A stretch of DNA of 64,000 nt from Bretschneidera sinensis (Eukaryota; Streptophyta; Magnoliopsida; Brassicales; Akaniaceae), in contig CM043705.1 of the NCBI GenBank assembly GCA_023935145.1, positions 19,968,001 through 20,032,000 of the forward strand. Reading direction: 5' to 3'. A program made the position numbers and the translations under genes. A model generated the notes under the pieces. It was not told where the DNA came from. It searched no databases and saw only the letters and a list, made by a program, of their open reading frames with translations. Positions 1 to 11,679 of the stretch are shown here, piece by piece. Position 1 is the stretch's first letter. Each line of letters starts with the position of its first letter.

Positions 1-404
1 ATATTTGTTTAGATCAACTAAAATTTCAAAATAACATGAGCATGCATTTACTTTCTTATTTTTTTTTTTTTTTTTTATGAAGAAAAACAACGATAAATTA
101 GGACAAAGTGTGTGTAATGTGTCTCTCATACCCCCAAACTTAAATTACACATTGACCCCAATGTATGAATAATATGGAAAAAGCTGATTTGGGATATGAA
201 GAACTATCTGGACTTGGTATGGCTCATAGCATACCCCCAAACTTGAACTGAAGTACGCGTTGTCCATGAAAAATAAAGACTAAAAAAACAAAAATACTGG
301 AAACAAAAATTAATCATAATTATGTAAAATAATAAGTAAATAAAAAAGATATGCTGTGGGGTACCTCCCATGAGCGCTAAGTTTAACGTCTTCAACCAGA
401 CCCA
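1..404 (-). other. non-coding 3' region of the Athila-type element
   Basis: This stretch has no gene. It contains a T-run (about 59-76) and two copies of a CATACCCCCAAACTT motif (about 129 and 229). At 355-392 there is a block resembling the conserved untranslated segment found downstream of pol in many plant Athila-like elements. RT coding sequence stops at about 405 and joins this block directly, which marks an internal deletion. Confidence 0.5.
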
Positions 405-764
405 ACATTAGTAATCGTGCCCAGCTAAATGCTTCACCATCTGATCAATAAATGGGAGTGGAAAATGATCATTCCTTGTGGTAGCATTCCACTTATGGTA
501 GTCTAGACACACTCTCTATCCTGATTGCACACGAGTTGGAACCAACTCGTCATCTTTATTTATCACTACCTTCAATCTAGCCTGCTTTGACACGACATGA
601 ATCGGGCTCACCCACTCGCAATCAAAGATTAGATAAATGATCCCTACATCCAACAGCTTTATCACTTCAATCCTCACAACCTCTTGTATAGCTAGCTTGA
701 GCCTTCTTTGTGGCTCCCTCAATGGCTTGGCATTCTCCCCCAAATGTAACTTGTGCATCACCAC
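405..764 (-). pseudogene. truncated reverse transcriptase (Athila-type pol)
   Basis: The frame opens with the pol start MHKLHLGENAKPLREPQRRL and continues to a degraded VSPIHVV segment, where family members have VSPVQVVPKKGG. In the same frame beyond a stop near 512, RVCLDYHKWNATTRNDHFPL and FIDQMVKHLAGHDY are readable, matching the RT motif around RVCIDYRKLN. The copy ends just after this, before the catalytic YxDD region, and runs into non-coding sequence. It cannot encode an active polymerase. The family call is firm and the inactivity is certain. Confidence 0.85.
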
Positions 765-797
765 CGAGGGGTTGATCCCCTTGATATCCTCAATAAT

Positions 798-1412
798 CTA
801 GCCGATAGCTTCATTGTGCTCTCTTAAAACGTCCAATAATTTTTCCTCTTGAGCCTCAACCAAATCTGAAGCTATAATCACAAGCAAAGAATCTACTGGA
901 CCTAGGAACTCATACTTAAGATTGTCCGATAAAGGCTTAAGTTCATTCTTGAGGGGCTCAGGTGCTGCGGTCTCCTCCGTCTCACTGCTCTTCTGAGGAG
1001 CAGACTCCAAAGTAGCATTTGCTTGCTCAAGCAACTTATCCAAATCCAAATTCTCTCCAAACTGAGCAAAGTATGCCTCCAGGGGGTCCTCAATGCTTGA
1101 TTCACCTATAATCTCCTCTGTCTCACTGCTCTTCTGAAGAGCAGACTCCAAAATGGCATTCGCTTGCTCAAGTAACTTATATAAATCCAAATCCTCTCCA
1201 AACTGAGCAAAGCATGCCTCCAGAATGTCCTCAGACTCCCCTCCTTTTTTGGGCACTTGTAATCTCTCAGGGTAAGGTGCTTTAGGTATAAACGACCTAG
1301 GGAGATCCTTAATAATAGGTGTGGCTATAGATGGCTCAGCATCTCTATTTTCCTTATTGCCACTTTTTTGCCCTTGTTGCATAGCTGGGTTCTCTTCCAC
1401 TTGATTGCCCAC
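798..1412 (-). pseudogene. gag-pol linker of the Athila-type element, protease deleted
   Basis: An open frame of 204 codons. Its start region has the proline-rich linker (PYPERLQVPKK) that normally precedes the protease. Its end (LKYEFLGPVDSLLVIIASDL, then EEKLLDVLREHNEAIG) is the segment that normally sits just before RT. The aspartic protease and its DLGAS active site, expected between them, are absent. In its place is a duplicated acidic segment of about 40 residues (LEACFAQFGEDLDL and LEAYFAQFGENLDL). A stop at the end of the frame separates it from the RT frame by a few codons. It is a linker remnant, not an enzyme. Confidence 0.75.
975..1232. repeat. tandem duplication of about 120 bp inside the Athila linker
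   Basis: Two imperfect direct copies (about 975-1094 and 1113-1232) share blocks such as CTCACTGCTCTTCTGA and CCAAACTGAGCAAAG. Both stay in frame, so the encoded QFGE(D/N)LDL...LLEQANA segment is present twice. Confidence 0.85.
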
Positions 1413-1532
1413 TTATCTCCCAGACCTCAATGGGACAATCAATTGCACTTGTTCTTGCCCGTGCATAGGAGTTGATGAATTTCCCACTGCAAACTGTTCC
1501 TTCGGGTTAGGCTCAGGTTGACTAGGGAACCT

Positions 1533-2189
1533 TCATTTCTCTCCTTTACCCAAGTGACTTGCGATTTGACCCATTTGACTCTCTAGATTGTCAATCACTT
1601 GGGTGTTTACTATTGCTGCACTCCTTACTTCGCTTATGGATTGGTGGGTCATTTTCTTGAAATCATTGAGGGCATCCTCCAATGACTGTGAAACCGATGC
1701 TGGCGCTTGAATGAGAGCTTGGTAAGCGAGTGATGGTGCTAGATAGGCTGAGTGACCATAACTTGGAACTAATGGAGGAAATTTGGGAGGGTATTGATTG
1801 TGAGCATGATAAGGGGCTCCTCCCTGATTCATCAGTTGGTTCTGCCTCCATGAAAAATCAGGGTGGTTCCGCCACCCTGGATTGTACGTCTTGGAGTAAG
1901 ATCCATTTGATTGCCACCAATAGTCATTGAAAGCATTTATTTGTTCCATGGGATACTCGACAAAAGCCGGCATAGATGGACAATTCTGTGCTAAATGCAT
2001 AGGATTAGCACAAATGAAACAACTATCAACATTGAATGTATTGGTTGTATTGATGGACTGGCCATTCATCTTTATGAAATTCTTGAGGGTGTCCTCTAAA
2101 GACTGTGAAACTAGCACTGAATTCATCCACATATTTTTTTTATAGGCCAATGCAAACAGAAACAAATAAAATAAAATAAAATTGCACAA
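1533..2189 (-). pseudogene. gag C-terminal part with zinc knuckle (Athila type)
   Basis: The 218-codon frame carries one CCHC knuckle, CFICANPMHLAQNC (about residues 57-70), then the Athila gag tail YSKTYNPGWRNHPDFSW (about residues 98-114) and a Pro/Tyr-rich region ending in LESQMGQIASHLGKGEK. The retrotrans_gag domain of several hundred residues that should precede the knuckle is missing, and the frame begins only about 90 bp after the primer site. A VSQSLED(T/A)L segment occurs at both ends of the frame, suggesting recombination between short repeats removed the N-terminal part. The listed methionine is unlikely to be the original start. Confidence 0.8.
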
Positions 2190-2275
2190 AGAAAAATCAA
2201 CAAAAATTGTTAACTAATTAGTAGAAAAATAAAATTAAATCATACCAAAAATTTAATTTTCACAAACCAAACAAC

Positions 2276-2293
2276 TCCCCGGTAACGGCACCA
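2276..2293 (-). promoter_or_regulatory. primer binding site, tRNA-Asp type
   Basis: On the minus strand the sequence is TGGTGCCGTTACCGGGGA, 18 bases complementary with two mismatches to the 3' end of plant tRNA-Asp. It lies 6 bp from the LTR edge at 2300. This primer type is characteristic of Athila. Confidence 0.85.
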
Positions 2294-2299
2294 AAAACT

Positions 2300-3351
2300 T
2301 GTTGTGAGTTTTAAATTACTCGTAAGTGCACGAGTCATTTGCAATATAGTGTTGTGCAAGTGCGAGGTCAAATCCACAGGGAATTGCGTTGTGAAAATAT
2401 TTTTATCTAAACAATAACCTATCAAAATATTCCATGAATCCAACTTGAAATAAAAAACAACAAATATCCCAATTAAACCAAAAGCATCCAATGTATCCGC
2501 TTTTAACAAATCATAAAGGAAATCCAATTTAATCAAAAAACAATTTGATGTATCCATCAGATGAAACACACGAAATATCCAACATAACAATTTAAATGCA
2601 ACCAATCATAAGATTTTACTCAAATAATTGACAGAACATTTATACTAAGAAAAATATCAGAATTGTATAAACAAATCTGAAACTATTATGCCAAACAACG
2701 ACGAGGCTTCATCTTCAACCTTAGTTGAAGATTTTAGCCACTCATAATCATGAAACTAGATTTCATAATAAAAGTACTAAACATTAAACTAAAAAAAACA
2801 ATAAATTAAAACTGACTGTACATGGGAGAAATTTCACTCGCTGTTGGGCGGCGCTTCCCCTCGTGGTAGGAAAGCCTTCGGGATCCACCAGAATGCTAGC
2901 AGACGTCCACCGGATTGCACCAAATAGCCCCAGGAATTTCACACTAAAGATGAAGTGAAGAAGGGCTTATATATGGAAACATTACAAGTGCAATGTGTTT
3001 CCAATCCGATATAGGATACTGCAGATTCCAGCTTTTGCTCTTTGACCTTTGTCTACTAAAACTGCCATAACTTTCTCTAGAAAAATAATTTTATTGATCC
3101 GTAAAATTCCCCAGAAAATAGACATCCGGATCTTTCCAAGCATATATGGCTCATCTCCTAGTTCTTCCTGAATCAATACAGTTTAGTCCTCAAAAATGGC
3201 TGATCTGTATGAGCAATTCTGGAAAATTAGTGAAACTCATTTCCAAGCTTGTAAACCTATAAAACAACGAAAAACAACTCAAAGCAACAAATTTTCTAAG
3301 CTAACAAATGTAAATTAAGGGGGCAAAATATGCAATATTTCGCACTCATCA
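2300..3351 (-). repeat. 5' LTR of the Athila-type element (about 1.05 kb)
   Basis: The LTR is bounded by TG at 2300 and CA at 3351. On the minus strand it begins TGATGAGTGCGAAATATT, a typical Athila LTR start, and ends next to the primer site. A TATA box lies inside at 2966-2974. The mate LTR is outside the window, so divergence cannot be measured. Confidence 0.75.
2966..2974 (-). promoter_or_regulatory. LTR TATA box
   Basis: Minus strand CCATATATAAGCCC around 2963-2976 is a good TATA element roughly in the middle of the LTR, where the U3/R boundary is expected. Confidence 0.5.
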
Positions 3352-3604
3352 ACAACCTAGGCAACTCATCAAGAATTACATTAGAAAAATCTTTCACCAT
3401 TAAGATTTATTCTAACTTCCTATTTTCCTTTTTAGAATCCATTATGTATGTCCAATTACTCTTTAAAACCCTTATTCAACCATCTCCTTGTGTTCAGAGC
3501 AAAATGAGATAGTTCGAGAGTATCTTATATTCTTTCTGAAAGTTAAACTTCATACTACCTTCTTTTTGGAATAATCAACCCAGACATAAAACATCGATAA
3601 CCTA

Positions 3605-3838
3605 TTATTTCCCAAAATATATTATATTCAAAGATAATAAATCAACTTCAGATTTTCTATCACTGATACGAATCACACAACCCTCATAAATATTTATGAT
3701 TATCACTCTATCTCTAGTGAGAACTTTAACAAAAATATTTTGCATCCAAGGACTAATACATACTTCAATAGATTTCATATGAATACTTGATGCAAAAGAA
3801 TGGGTTGCATCAAGATCAACTAACATTGACATGTCCAC
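3605..3838 (-). pseudogene. gypsy aspartic protease remnant
   Basis: The frame reads MLVDLDATHSFASSIHMKSI, corresponding to the retropepsin motif (V/L)VDSGATHSF. The active-site DSG is replaced by DLD, so this copy is inactive. The same segment recurs at 48231-48560 and 57860-58060. Confidence 0.75.
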
Positions 3839-3929
3839 TTTTTTCTATATATAAATCACCTCAAATTAGAACAATTATAGGATAAATATCTTATCTGAAT
3901 ATATTTATAACAACTTTTGTCTCTCAATC

Positions 3930-5105
3930 ATACGTCAGATTACCACTTCCCATTGGTGGCATACTTACTCCCTCTGCCATGACTCCTAATTCTCATAACC
4001 TATCTCCCAAATCTAAGGATCCCACCAATAGTATTCTAAGTTATAGAAATAATAGATTCTGCTTTCCTTTGACTCTGTACTTCAGTTCCCTATGACAAGG
4101 AACGCCTCATTTAGGGTGGTCTTTAAACCTGTACATTCATACTACCACTACCTCTATAACCCTTATATCTAAGCTTCTTTAACCACTTTTTCTCTTTCCC
4201 TTAAACTCCATCACATCTCTCTCAATATGAAATGATATATCCATTGATCTGACATAATTCATATGCCTCATGTAAGATAGTGTTGATCAAACCTTAAAAC
4301 ATAGTTCATCTATGAACTTCTTACACTTCTTCTCCTCAGGATATACCATTTTTCGATTCAAACTTCGCCAAAGCCATAAATCTCCTATCATACTAAGCCA
4401 CAGTTAACCCATTTGCCTCAAATAAATAAAACCTCTATCTTGTTGGGCTCTAAAGATCTAAGGAAAGTATTTATCAAAGAAAAACTTCCTTAAACCTATT
4501 CCAGGTTAAGGGTCTATCGACATCTACACTTACCCTGGGAAAAATATCCTTTCATCATTCTAAAACTTCACCTTCTAACTCAATGAAGTAAAGGCAACCA
4601 TCTGCCTGTCAGTCACTGATAAAATACCAAATAATCTTTCTACCTGTTTCTTCCAAAACTCAAGCTTAAAAGGATTCATAGATCCTTTAAACAACAAGGC
4701 ATTCAACTTAATTATATCTCCCTGCATCTCATACATAAACTCACATTTCCTCCTTTTTAACGTTTACCATTTCTGGATTTACAACAACCTCAGATAATGT
4801 TTTAGCCTGTTCATCAAGTCTATGCTATAAGTTATCAACTCTATCATCTGTTACCTTCACTTCTCAAGAGTATGTGTAAGAGCTTATCTTAGCTCATCTC
4901 TTTAAACTTCAGATTCTCTCATACCTTTACTAATATCAATTATATTACTAATATAAATCATACTATCAACATGTTCTCTTCTAGGAACCACAAATTCAAA
5001 CTCAACCTCGACTTGTAAAAATATTGTGGGCCTACCACACCCTCTCAAATCAACAACTCTAATTCTAGCTCTAGTGCATCCACGTGTCATCCTCAGACTG
5101 TTCAT
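3930..5105 (-). pseudogene. gypsy gag remnant
   Basis: The only sizeable open piece is 4902-5105, the gag N-terminus (MTRGCTRARIRVVDLRGCGR in frame). The rest aligns by eye to the gag of the copies at 48600-49793 and 56601-57870 but is broken by stops and shifts throughout. Confidence 0.7.
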
Positions 5106-5178
5106 TAAAATATCATTTATTTTAATCTTTCACTTTCTTACTTCTTATGTAATCTACAGAATCTTAAAACCTAATGTT

Positions 5179-6680
5179 CTGTGATAAATTAGCTGGGCAA
5201 TTGAGAAGTGAAAATGATGATTGTTTCTCTTCTCTTGTTGTGTAATTTTTAGATTTAGTTTCATAATTATCTTTTCCTCGTATCCTCCTTGTATGGTAAA
5301 CTATGAATTCCTTGTATATGGAATTTGCCTTTGTAAACATGCAATTTCTTCATCACCAATTAAATCGTTGTGAATTTCATTGTAAAATTTGCTTGTATAT
5401 TCTTATAGCAAAAATACTAAACATGGGCTAGGAAATTATGTTGCCATCTCGTTTATTTAGAGGAAACACACGAGACGACAAAATGATAATGTTTACGTTT
5501 GTGAAAACCTTTTGAATCACTACACTGCATGATTACACCAACTGAAAAAAGATAATATTTAAATATTAGGCTATGGTCTATGATTCTGCTGACAAAGGCT
5601 AACAAGATATTGTTCTTAGTCAATGAAGAGTTAAAAATTGATTTCATTTTAATTCTCAAATAGAATCCGATTAATTAATTCAAACTCAAGTTGTAACCAT
5701 AACGATAACTACGATTGTTTTGTTGATGACATCATCGTTCATTTGAGGTGCAAGTAATTAATTTCAAACGTCATATCATTTTTAGGTTAAAAACAAGAAA
5801 ATAAACAGTAGCTAGGGCATTTGAGCCTGATGTTGGAAAAACACCATTGTCGAGTCAGCCAAGAGGAGATGCTGAATAAGTGGAGGCAACATACACACAA
5901 CATAAACTATCCTTAAATATATATTGTTTAATTTAAAAGTTTTAGTAAAAAATTAAAATTAAAATTATATAAATTAAATATAATTATATTAATATATTGA
6001 TTCACGTAGAGTTGTGCCAAATTGAAATGGGTGCTCAATTTGAAAACTAGCTTAAAATGCTCGATATTTATTAAATCGAGCGACACTATACCCAAGATTG
6101 GCTCAAGATTTTACGAGTAAAAAATTATGTTTGAAATTGATTCATAAAGTATATGAGCGAGGTAAAATGAATCAATAGTCAAACTAATCTCAAGTCATGC
6201 TCGAGTTGATTTACAGTATATAAATAATCGTGCAAACACCCAAATATAAGACTTTTAGAAGAAAATTTTATGTCTATGATATTGATATCTTTTTTTAAAT
6301 TTTTTTTACTTGATGAAATATAGGACCTATTAACAAATAAAATTCCATACGGTGCGATTTAATATGTCCTCCTCTGTTATGTCTCGTTATATTCCTTTTC
6401 TAGTTAATGAATTAAAATAGAGAAAAGAAAACTCTTTATCAAGATAATTTTATTTTTCACATATTATCTAGAATTATGATTTTTTTGCTTTTATATGAAA
6501 TAGATTTTGTTGAGTTAAAAAATATTAGCCATTTCTTTTCAGCTTGCCCATTACGGCCTGATCGGGGACTTACCAAGGTATCATTCTTCGTCCATTATTT
6601 GTACTACTGCGAAACTACGAATACACTATGGGGCATGCTAGAAACGATTAAGTAAATTGGAAATAGGAACATGCTATGGC
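5179..6680. other. AT-rich intergenic sequence, no gene seen
   Basis: There is no coding signature on either strand. A patch at about 6040-6240 has CTCGA-type words and ends GTGCAAACACCC, which could be the edge of a decayed hAT-like element, but I could not find a matching inverted end. Confidence 0.3.
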
Positions 6681-6689
6681 ATGTCAGAA

Positions 6690-7063
6690 TCACTTCCTTT
6701 AGGGAATACCTTTGAGGATTTTGCCTCACGTTGCAAAAAATCTCTCCAATCACTATTGTTTCTAGGGAAATCATCCTCATGTTGTGGTCTTTGATCCATC
6801 AACAAGTTGAGTTTCTCTAGAATCTTAGCCATTTGCTATTGGTTCAGAGTTTGCTGTTGAGTCATCTGTTGTTGATATTGGCTATGTAATGCACTTACTT
6901 GTCTGGTTATTTGGGCTATTTCCTTCCTAGTTTGACTTTAGTTAGCCACTAACATATCCATCTAGGAGTGTAACTGCCCTATATCATGATCCAGTTTGTC
7001 TAAGTGATTCACAGAGACATCAAGAGCAGGAATTTCTTCCAGATTCGCTGGAGTTTTCGTCAT
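6690..7063 (-). pseudogene. gag-like N-terminal remnant of another LTR retrotransposon
   Basis: From an ATG at 7063 the minus strand reads MTKTPANLEEIPALDVSVNH and later LHSQYQQQMTQQQTLNQ and DDFPRNNSDWRDF, in one frame interrupted by three or more TAG codons. The Gln-rich, coiled-coil-like start followed by an acidic/Trp segment resembles plant retrotransposon gag N-termini. It is followed at higher coordinates by LTR-like sequence, as expected for a minus-strand element. No knuckle, protease or RT is present. The exact lineage is not recognised. Confidence 0.45.
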
Positions 7064-7124
7064 TGATCTAGTAATTGACATATACTAGATTTATTCTCAC
7101 TGTGGTTGCCAGAATCTTTGGTGC

Positions 7125-8030
7125 AAGATTTAATTTATGCGTCAGTCGATGCTGCAGTGGACTCGATTGGAACAATACTTCTCTAGATGGGTTCGATATT
7201 GCCTCAATTAAGATGACTTTATTGATATGTCGTTGTATATTCAAAGAAAAGAATTTAATCTAAGCAGTTAATAAACATAATAAATAGCAAGGGCAAAGTA
7301 GCAACAAAAGTTAATATATATTGAAATTGAAAGTAATACTGATACAATGGGTTTACAATGTTGAAACCTCAAAATACTATATACATACTCCTAGAGCTTT
7401 GTTGTAGAGTATGTTGAGCCTTCAGTGTAACTCTAGCTTGATTTCGAGACAGACACAAGAAGAGAATGAAAAAAGAGAATTACAGTTACGATTACAATAT
7501 AGCTACTCATATTTTGACTGAAAAGTAAAAGACTGAAAAGTAAAAGAAAGAAAATGTTGAAAGTAAAAGCTGATAGATAGATAATGATTGTTGGATGATT
7601 GTCTGTGTATTACTTATGATTAATTCTATTGGTATTTATAATGCTTCAAGTTTGGACAATTGTATTGATATTTTCAAAGAGTCGTCCACGTTTCCACTTC
7701 TTCACGTTCTCTAGATTAATTGCGCCAAGCATGCCACGTGTTTAAATATTTTATTTCACTACGTGAGTTGTATCTAATCATGACCACTTTTACCTTAGTC
7801 AAATTAAATACACGACTTTTGGTTTATCCTCGATCATTGAAGAGTCTGATTAGTAGTTTTGCGTATTCGAGGTTGAAGTAAAATTCTCTCTAGCTTATCT
7901 TGTTTAATGCTCCTATCACAACTCTTATTTTTCTGACTGTATTCTCTTAACCTTTCCACGTGACCCAATCAAGACATACCACCACATTAAATTATTTTTG
8001 GTATAAACAGTTAGTATAAAAACTCTACCC
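7125..8030 (-). repeat. probable LTR of the gag-like remnant
   Basis: Inference from context: it lies immediately upstream (minus strand) of the gag-like remnant and has a TATA box (minus strand ATTATAAATACC, near 7631-7640). No second copy in the window confirms it, and the edges are approximate. Confidence 0.3.
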
Positions 8031-8043
8031 TTTAAACTGTTTT

Positions 8044-8049
<6 letters not shown>

Positions 8050-8099
<50 letters not shown>
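8050..8099. repeat. (TA)n microsatellite
   Basis: About 25 uninterrupted TA dinucleotides. Confidence 0.97.
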
Positions 8100-8103
<4 letters not shown>

Positions 8104-11100
8104 TTCATAAACCTAAATGCAACATGATAATCATGACCTAGAATTTGACCTAAATCTAACTTGTTGGAAGAACAAACTCAATTGTTGGTTCTGGTCTATC
8201 TACATGGTTTCCGCATTCTATCATGCTTGATCAGTTGATTTATTCTACCGGTCTCGTTTCGATGTGGGTGGGTATACGTCACATGGTTTCACATGACCAA
8301 TCCCAGTGGTAGGTTCAAAGGCATTATCGCATCTGTCCATAAATAGAAGAAATAGCAAAAAAGATTTGGTGGATTAGTTTCACAAATTATTCATTTGACA
8401 ATAAACCGCAAAAAAGATTTGGGATACTATACCCGTAACTACACGTCTTTGCACACATATATATATATATATAAGTTAAAAATTTTAAAATATTTTTTTC
8501 AATCATTTTTTAATTATTTAGATTGAATTAATTTAAACATTTCGATATTAACCGATCAAATTAATTTCGATCGATATAATTTGTTAATCAGTTAATCGAT
8601 ACTGTTTATATAATTATTTTTTTATTATATATTATATATCATATATTTAATTTATATTTAAATTTTTTTAATTATATTATATTATATTTAATATATTATT
8701 AATATTAATTAAATTTTTAATTAATTAAATAGTTAAAATTGTTAAAAAAATTTAATCGTTAATCAATTGATTAATTGATATATTTTTTTGATTAATTTAT
8801 TAAATTAATTTAAAATAATTAATTTTAATTATTTAATGAATACCCACACATAAGAAAACTTTTATATTATGCTTGCTTTGCCTCGTAAACACGTTTAACA
8901 TGCACTATAAAAGTCAAAGAAAATGGCTTATGTCACTTCATATTTTTCTCAAGCTAATAATTTTCTTCATAAAAAAAATCAAATTCTATGTACAAGGGGG
9001 ACAACCTTTATCGTCTATCTTAATTAAAGAGAATTTCTTTTGCTATACGGTGATGAGAATTGACATGTCCATCACATTAAGTTACATTTGTTGAAGGGAA
9101 GACTAGCCAACGTGGGCCATACTTCATTCACATTTTCTGCTTGCTTTCAAGAAAATAGGAATCCTATCTAACTTGGGAAATCAATTGCCAAAGAACAGGT
9201 TCATCATTCATGAATTCATGGTGGGCCCTTTCACAATTTTTGAATAAAATAAATTCATTGAAAGCAATTCCTACGTACCATCTTACTCTTTTTAGGATTT
9301 TTTTTCCCTCTAGATGACTTATTTATCTATCTATAATTTTCTTTTAGCCCTTTAGAAAATGGCTGACTAACAGCATTTTGAAATTTCAAAGCAATTCCCT
9401 TTGTTGCAACTACTTCTCTTGCAATTTAATTCGAACTAAAAGCACCGAAGTTCTTGGTAAGACCATCAATTTGTAGAGCATGCGTTTGAATATGATATTG
9501 ATTTCATGACCAGTTTGGCTAACCAATATGGAATGCCCTATTAAAAATAAAATAAAATTTTCATCTATCGTTTGGTCTAACTTATTGAATAATTTTTACT
9601 TATAAAAAACATAAATTAAATCAAATACTATTTATAAGTGTTTTTTTTATGAATTAAAAATTGAAAACAATTTTAAAAAAAACTATATAGATCCAAAATG
9701 AAAAATTAAGTTTTTTTATCACAATAATTAGTTTTGATTAAAATTAATTTCTTAAACTGACCTTGATTGGCAAGCGTATTTATATCATTATCATTATATA
9801 AATATCATTTAATTTCGATAATTTGAGATTATTGTATTTTAATATTAATATTAATATTAATATTATTCATTTTTCTTTATTGCTATTAAAATTAATAATT
9901 TTTTATTATAAAAATATTTAAAATCAATTTGATGAACGAACATCATATAATTAGATATCCAAATAGTCAGTTGATATTCATATATTCCCTTTTGTTACTT
10001 TGAAAACCTAAAAACACATTTACAACTTATCAACTAATTAAACACGTCATCTGCACTTCAGTTTTAAAACAGTCTTTGCCAAACATTAAAATAGCTTTTA
10101 ATTTTATAACAGTTCTACCCATAACTTTTTTAAAATTATTTTTGAATATCTATAATTAACAGAAGTAAAAGTTTAAACAAACTGGTCCACGCTTTAAGGT
10201 GGTGTCCCAGCAAAATCAACATTTTTCATTTTCTCAGACCTTATTTGATATAGTTTTGAATTTTAATAAGGTTTTGTAAATACCAACTTGTTTAATATAA
10301 TCAATGAATTTTATTGATTTTACAAAATTTATTTAGAATTTCACATTAGACTGGTTATTCTATCTCATTATAATCTCAAGTTTGGTTGATAAGTTTATAA
10401 TCGGTATCAAAATAAAATTATTAAATTATCTTTCATCCAATAAATAAAGATAATGTAACACAAAATTTCTGTCTTAAACATTTATTTCGTTAAATAAAAG
10501 AAACAAAATGGGGCCAAATAAAAACTAAAAAAATGAAAATTTAATAAAAAAATAAAAATACAATTATAAAAGTTAATTAAAAAAATTTATAAAATAAATA
10601 TGAAAAAAACTTTTGGTGTTGAACTCGTGTCGCTCTGATACCATGAAAGGGTTTGCAAATCACCACTTTTTTTTATGTTGGTGAGTATTTCTATTTATAA
10701 TATATTGTTTTCTTGCACAATCTAATTACATAATTATAGTATCTACAATAAAAAGAAATAATCAAAACAGATTTTTGTGTCTCCGGTGGGTTAGAGAAGG
10801 ATTTACATGGATATATATATATATTTTTTGAGATTTAATCCAATTTAATTTTTAACTACAATCAAACACGAGTTACACAAAAATGAAATTAAGTTAATTT
10901 AATCCTACTTAATTTTACTTTTGTATCTTAAATCAAACAAATTTTTCTTGAGAAATCTTTGAATTTAAATTTCACTTTTATGTGATGTATCCTATCTAAG
11001 TACACAATATTTAATTTAAGGCTAATCTTGTTAGGTAGTGATTAAGAAAAGATGTTTAATTGTGCCTTAATTTATTTTTGTCGGTGTGGTTGCTTCATTG

Positions 11101-11670
11101 TGTAAGATGCATATGCCTGGCTTACTTTCGGTGGGGATTACTTAGAACTTAACATGATCGTTACGACAAACCTTATTAATTTAATAGTCTTGAAATCTTA
11201 GGTTTCTTCATCTTTCATTTGGTACACATATATATCTTGCAGTGTTCATTATTTGAATGGAGTATATTTTAATAACGTAAAAGACATCAGGATGTTTGGT
11301 CAAAAGTTGCGATAGCTCCGGCCGCTTTCGTATTTATTTTGGGGTTTAATATTCCAATTTTGAATTTCTCTTTCGTCAATTGTTGAATAGCATGACATAG
11401 AAGAAAAAACACATGGGGCGTTTGTAGGTTCTTCAATTGACATTTGGCACTCCGCTAATTTTTTTTTGACAAGTAAAATGCATTTAACGTTTCATAAGTT
11501 ATAATAAATCTCCAAATATTAATAATCCATTCAATTGACATCTTTCTGTCAATTGATTTAACTTCAATCATAAATAGTCAAATTATAACCTTAAAATAGG
11601 TCAAAACTTTACAAAATGCTTGGGTGGAGTTTTTGAAGATTAAGTAAGGCTAAATAAACGATGGATTAAT
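8100..11670. other. AT-rich intergenic sequence, no gene seen
   Basis: Long runs of A/T with stops in all frames. About 8500-8840 is made of ATTAATTAA and CGAT-type words (for example TTAATCGATACTG), typical of decayed non-autonomous elements. About 9838-9867 is a short (TAATAT)n tract. No exon-like segment or RNA gene was recognised. Confidence 0.4.
10632..10643 (-). promoter_or_regulatory. tRNA-iMet primer binding site of a lost LTR element
   Basis: Minus strand TGGTATCAGAGC is the exact 12-base primer site used by many copia and Tekay elements. It is followed at 10644 by TG, which would be an LTR edge. A TATA-like run at about 10691-10701 would fit an LTR promoter. No coding part remains to the left. 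Confidence 0.55.
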
Positions 11671-11679
11671 TAAAATCTA

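Larger units (their letters stand above)
1..3351 (-). mobile_element. Athila-type Ty3/gypsy retrotransposon, internally deleted, cut by window start
   Basis: Seen: read on the minus strand the order is one LTR (3351-2300), a tRNA-Asp-type primer site (2293-2276), a truncated gag with zinc knuckle (2189-1533), a gag-pol linker (1412-798), the start of reverse transcriptase (764 to about 405), then non-coding 3' sequence running off the window. Known: the Athila lineage has an Asp-tRNA primer site and a gag tail containing YNPGWRNHP. Missing: the retrotrans_gag domain, the aspartic protease, most of RT, RNase H and integrase. This is a deletion derivative that could only move in trans. At 3352 the sequence switches exactly to a Tekay-like gypsy fragment, so this element inserted into an older one. 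The second LTR must lie left of the window. Confidence 0.85.
3352..5178 (-). mobile_element. Tekay/Del-like gypsy fragment (protease and gag end)
   Basis: Collinear with 48025-49855 of the full-length minus-strand gypsy element in this window (for example CAACTCATCAAGAATTACAT at both). It runs from the protease-RT junction through protease and gag to just short of the primer site, then similarity stops near 5178. The left part is cut off by the Athila insertion at 3351. No LTR is attached on the right. It has many substitutions and small indels relative to the other copies, so it is an old relic. Confidence 0.8.

Noticed and set aside
10632..10643. tRNA gene near the TGGTATCAGAGC sequence
   Set aside because: It is complementary to the tRNA 3' end only; no cloverleaf or Pol III boxes around. 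It is a primer binding site.
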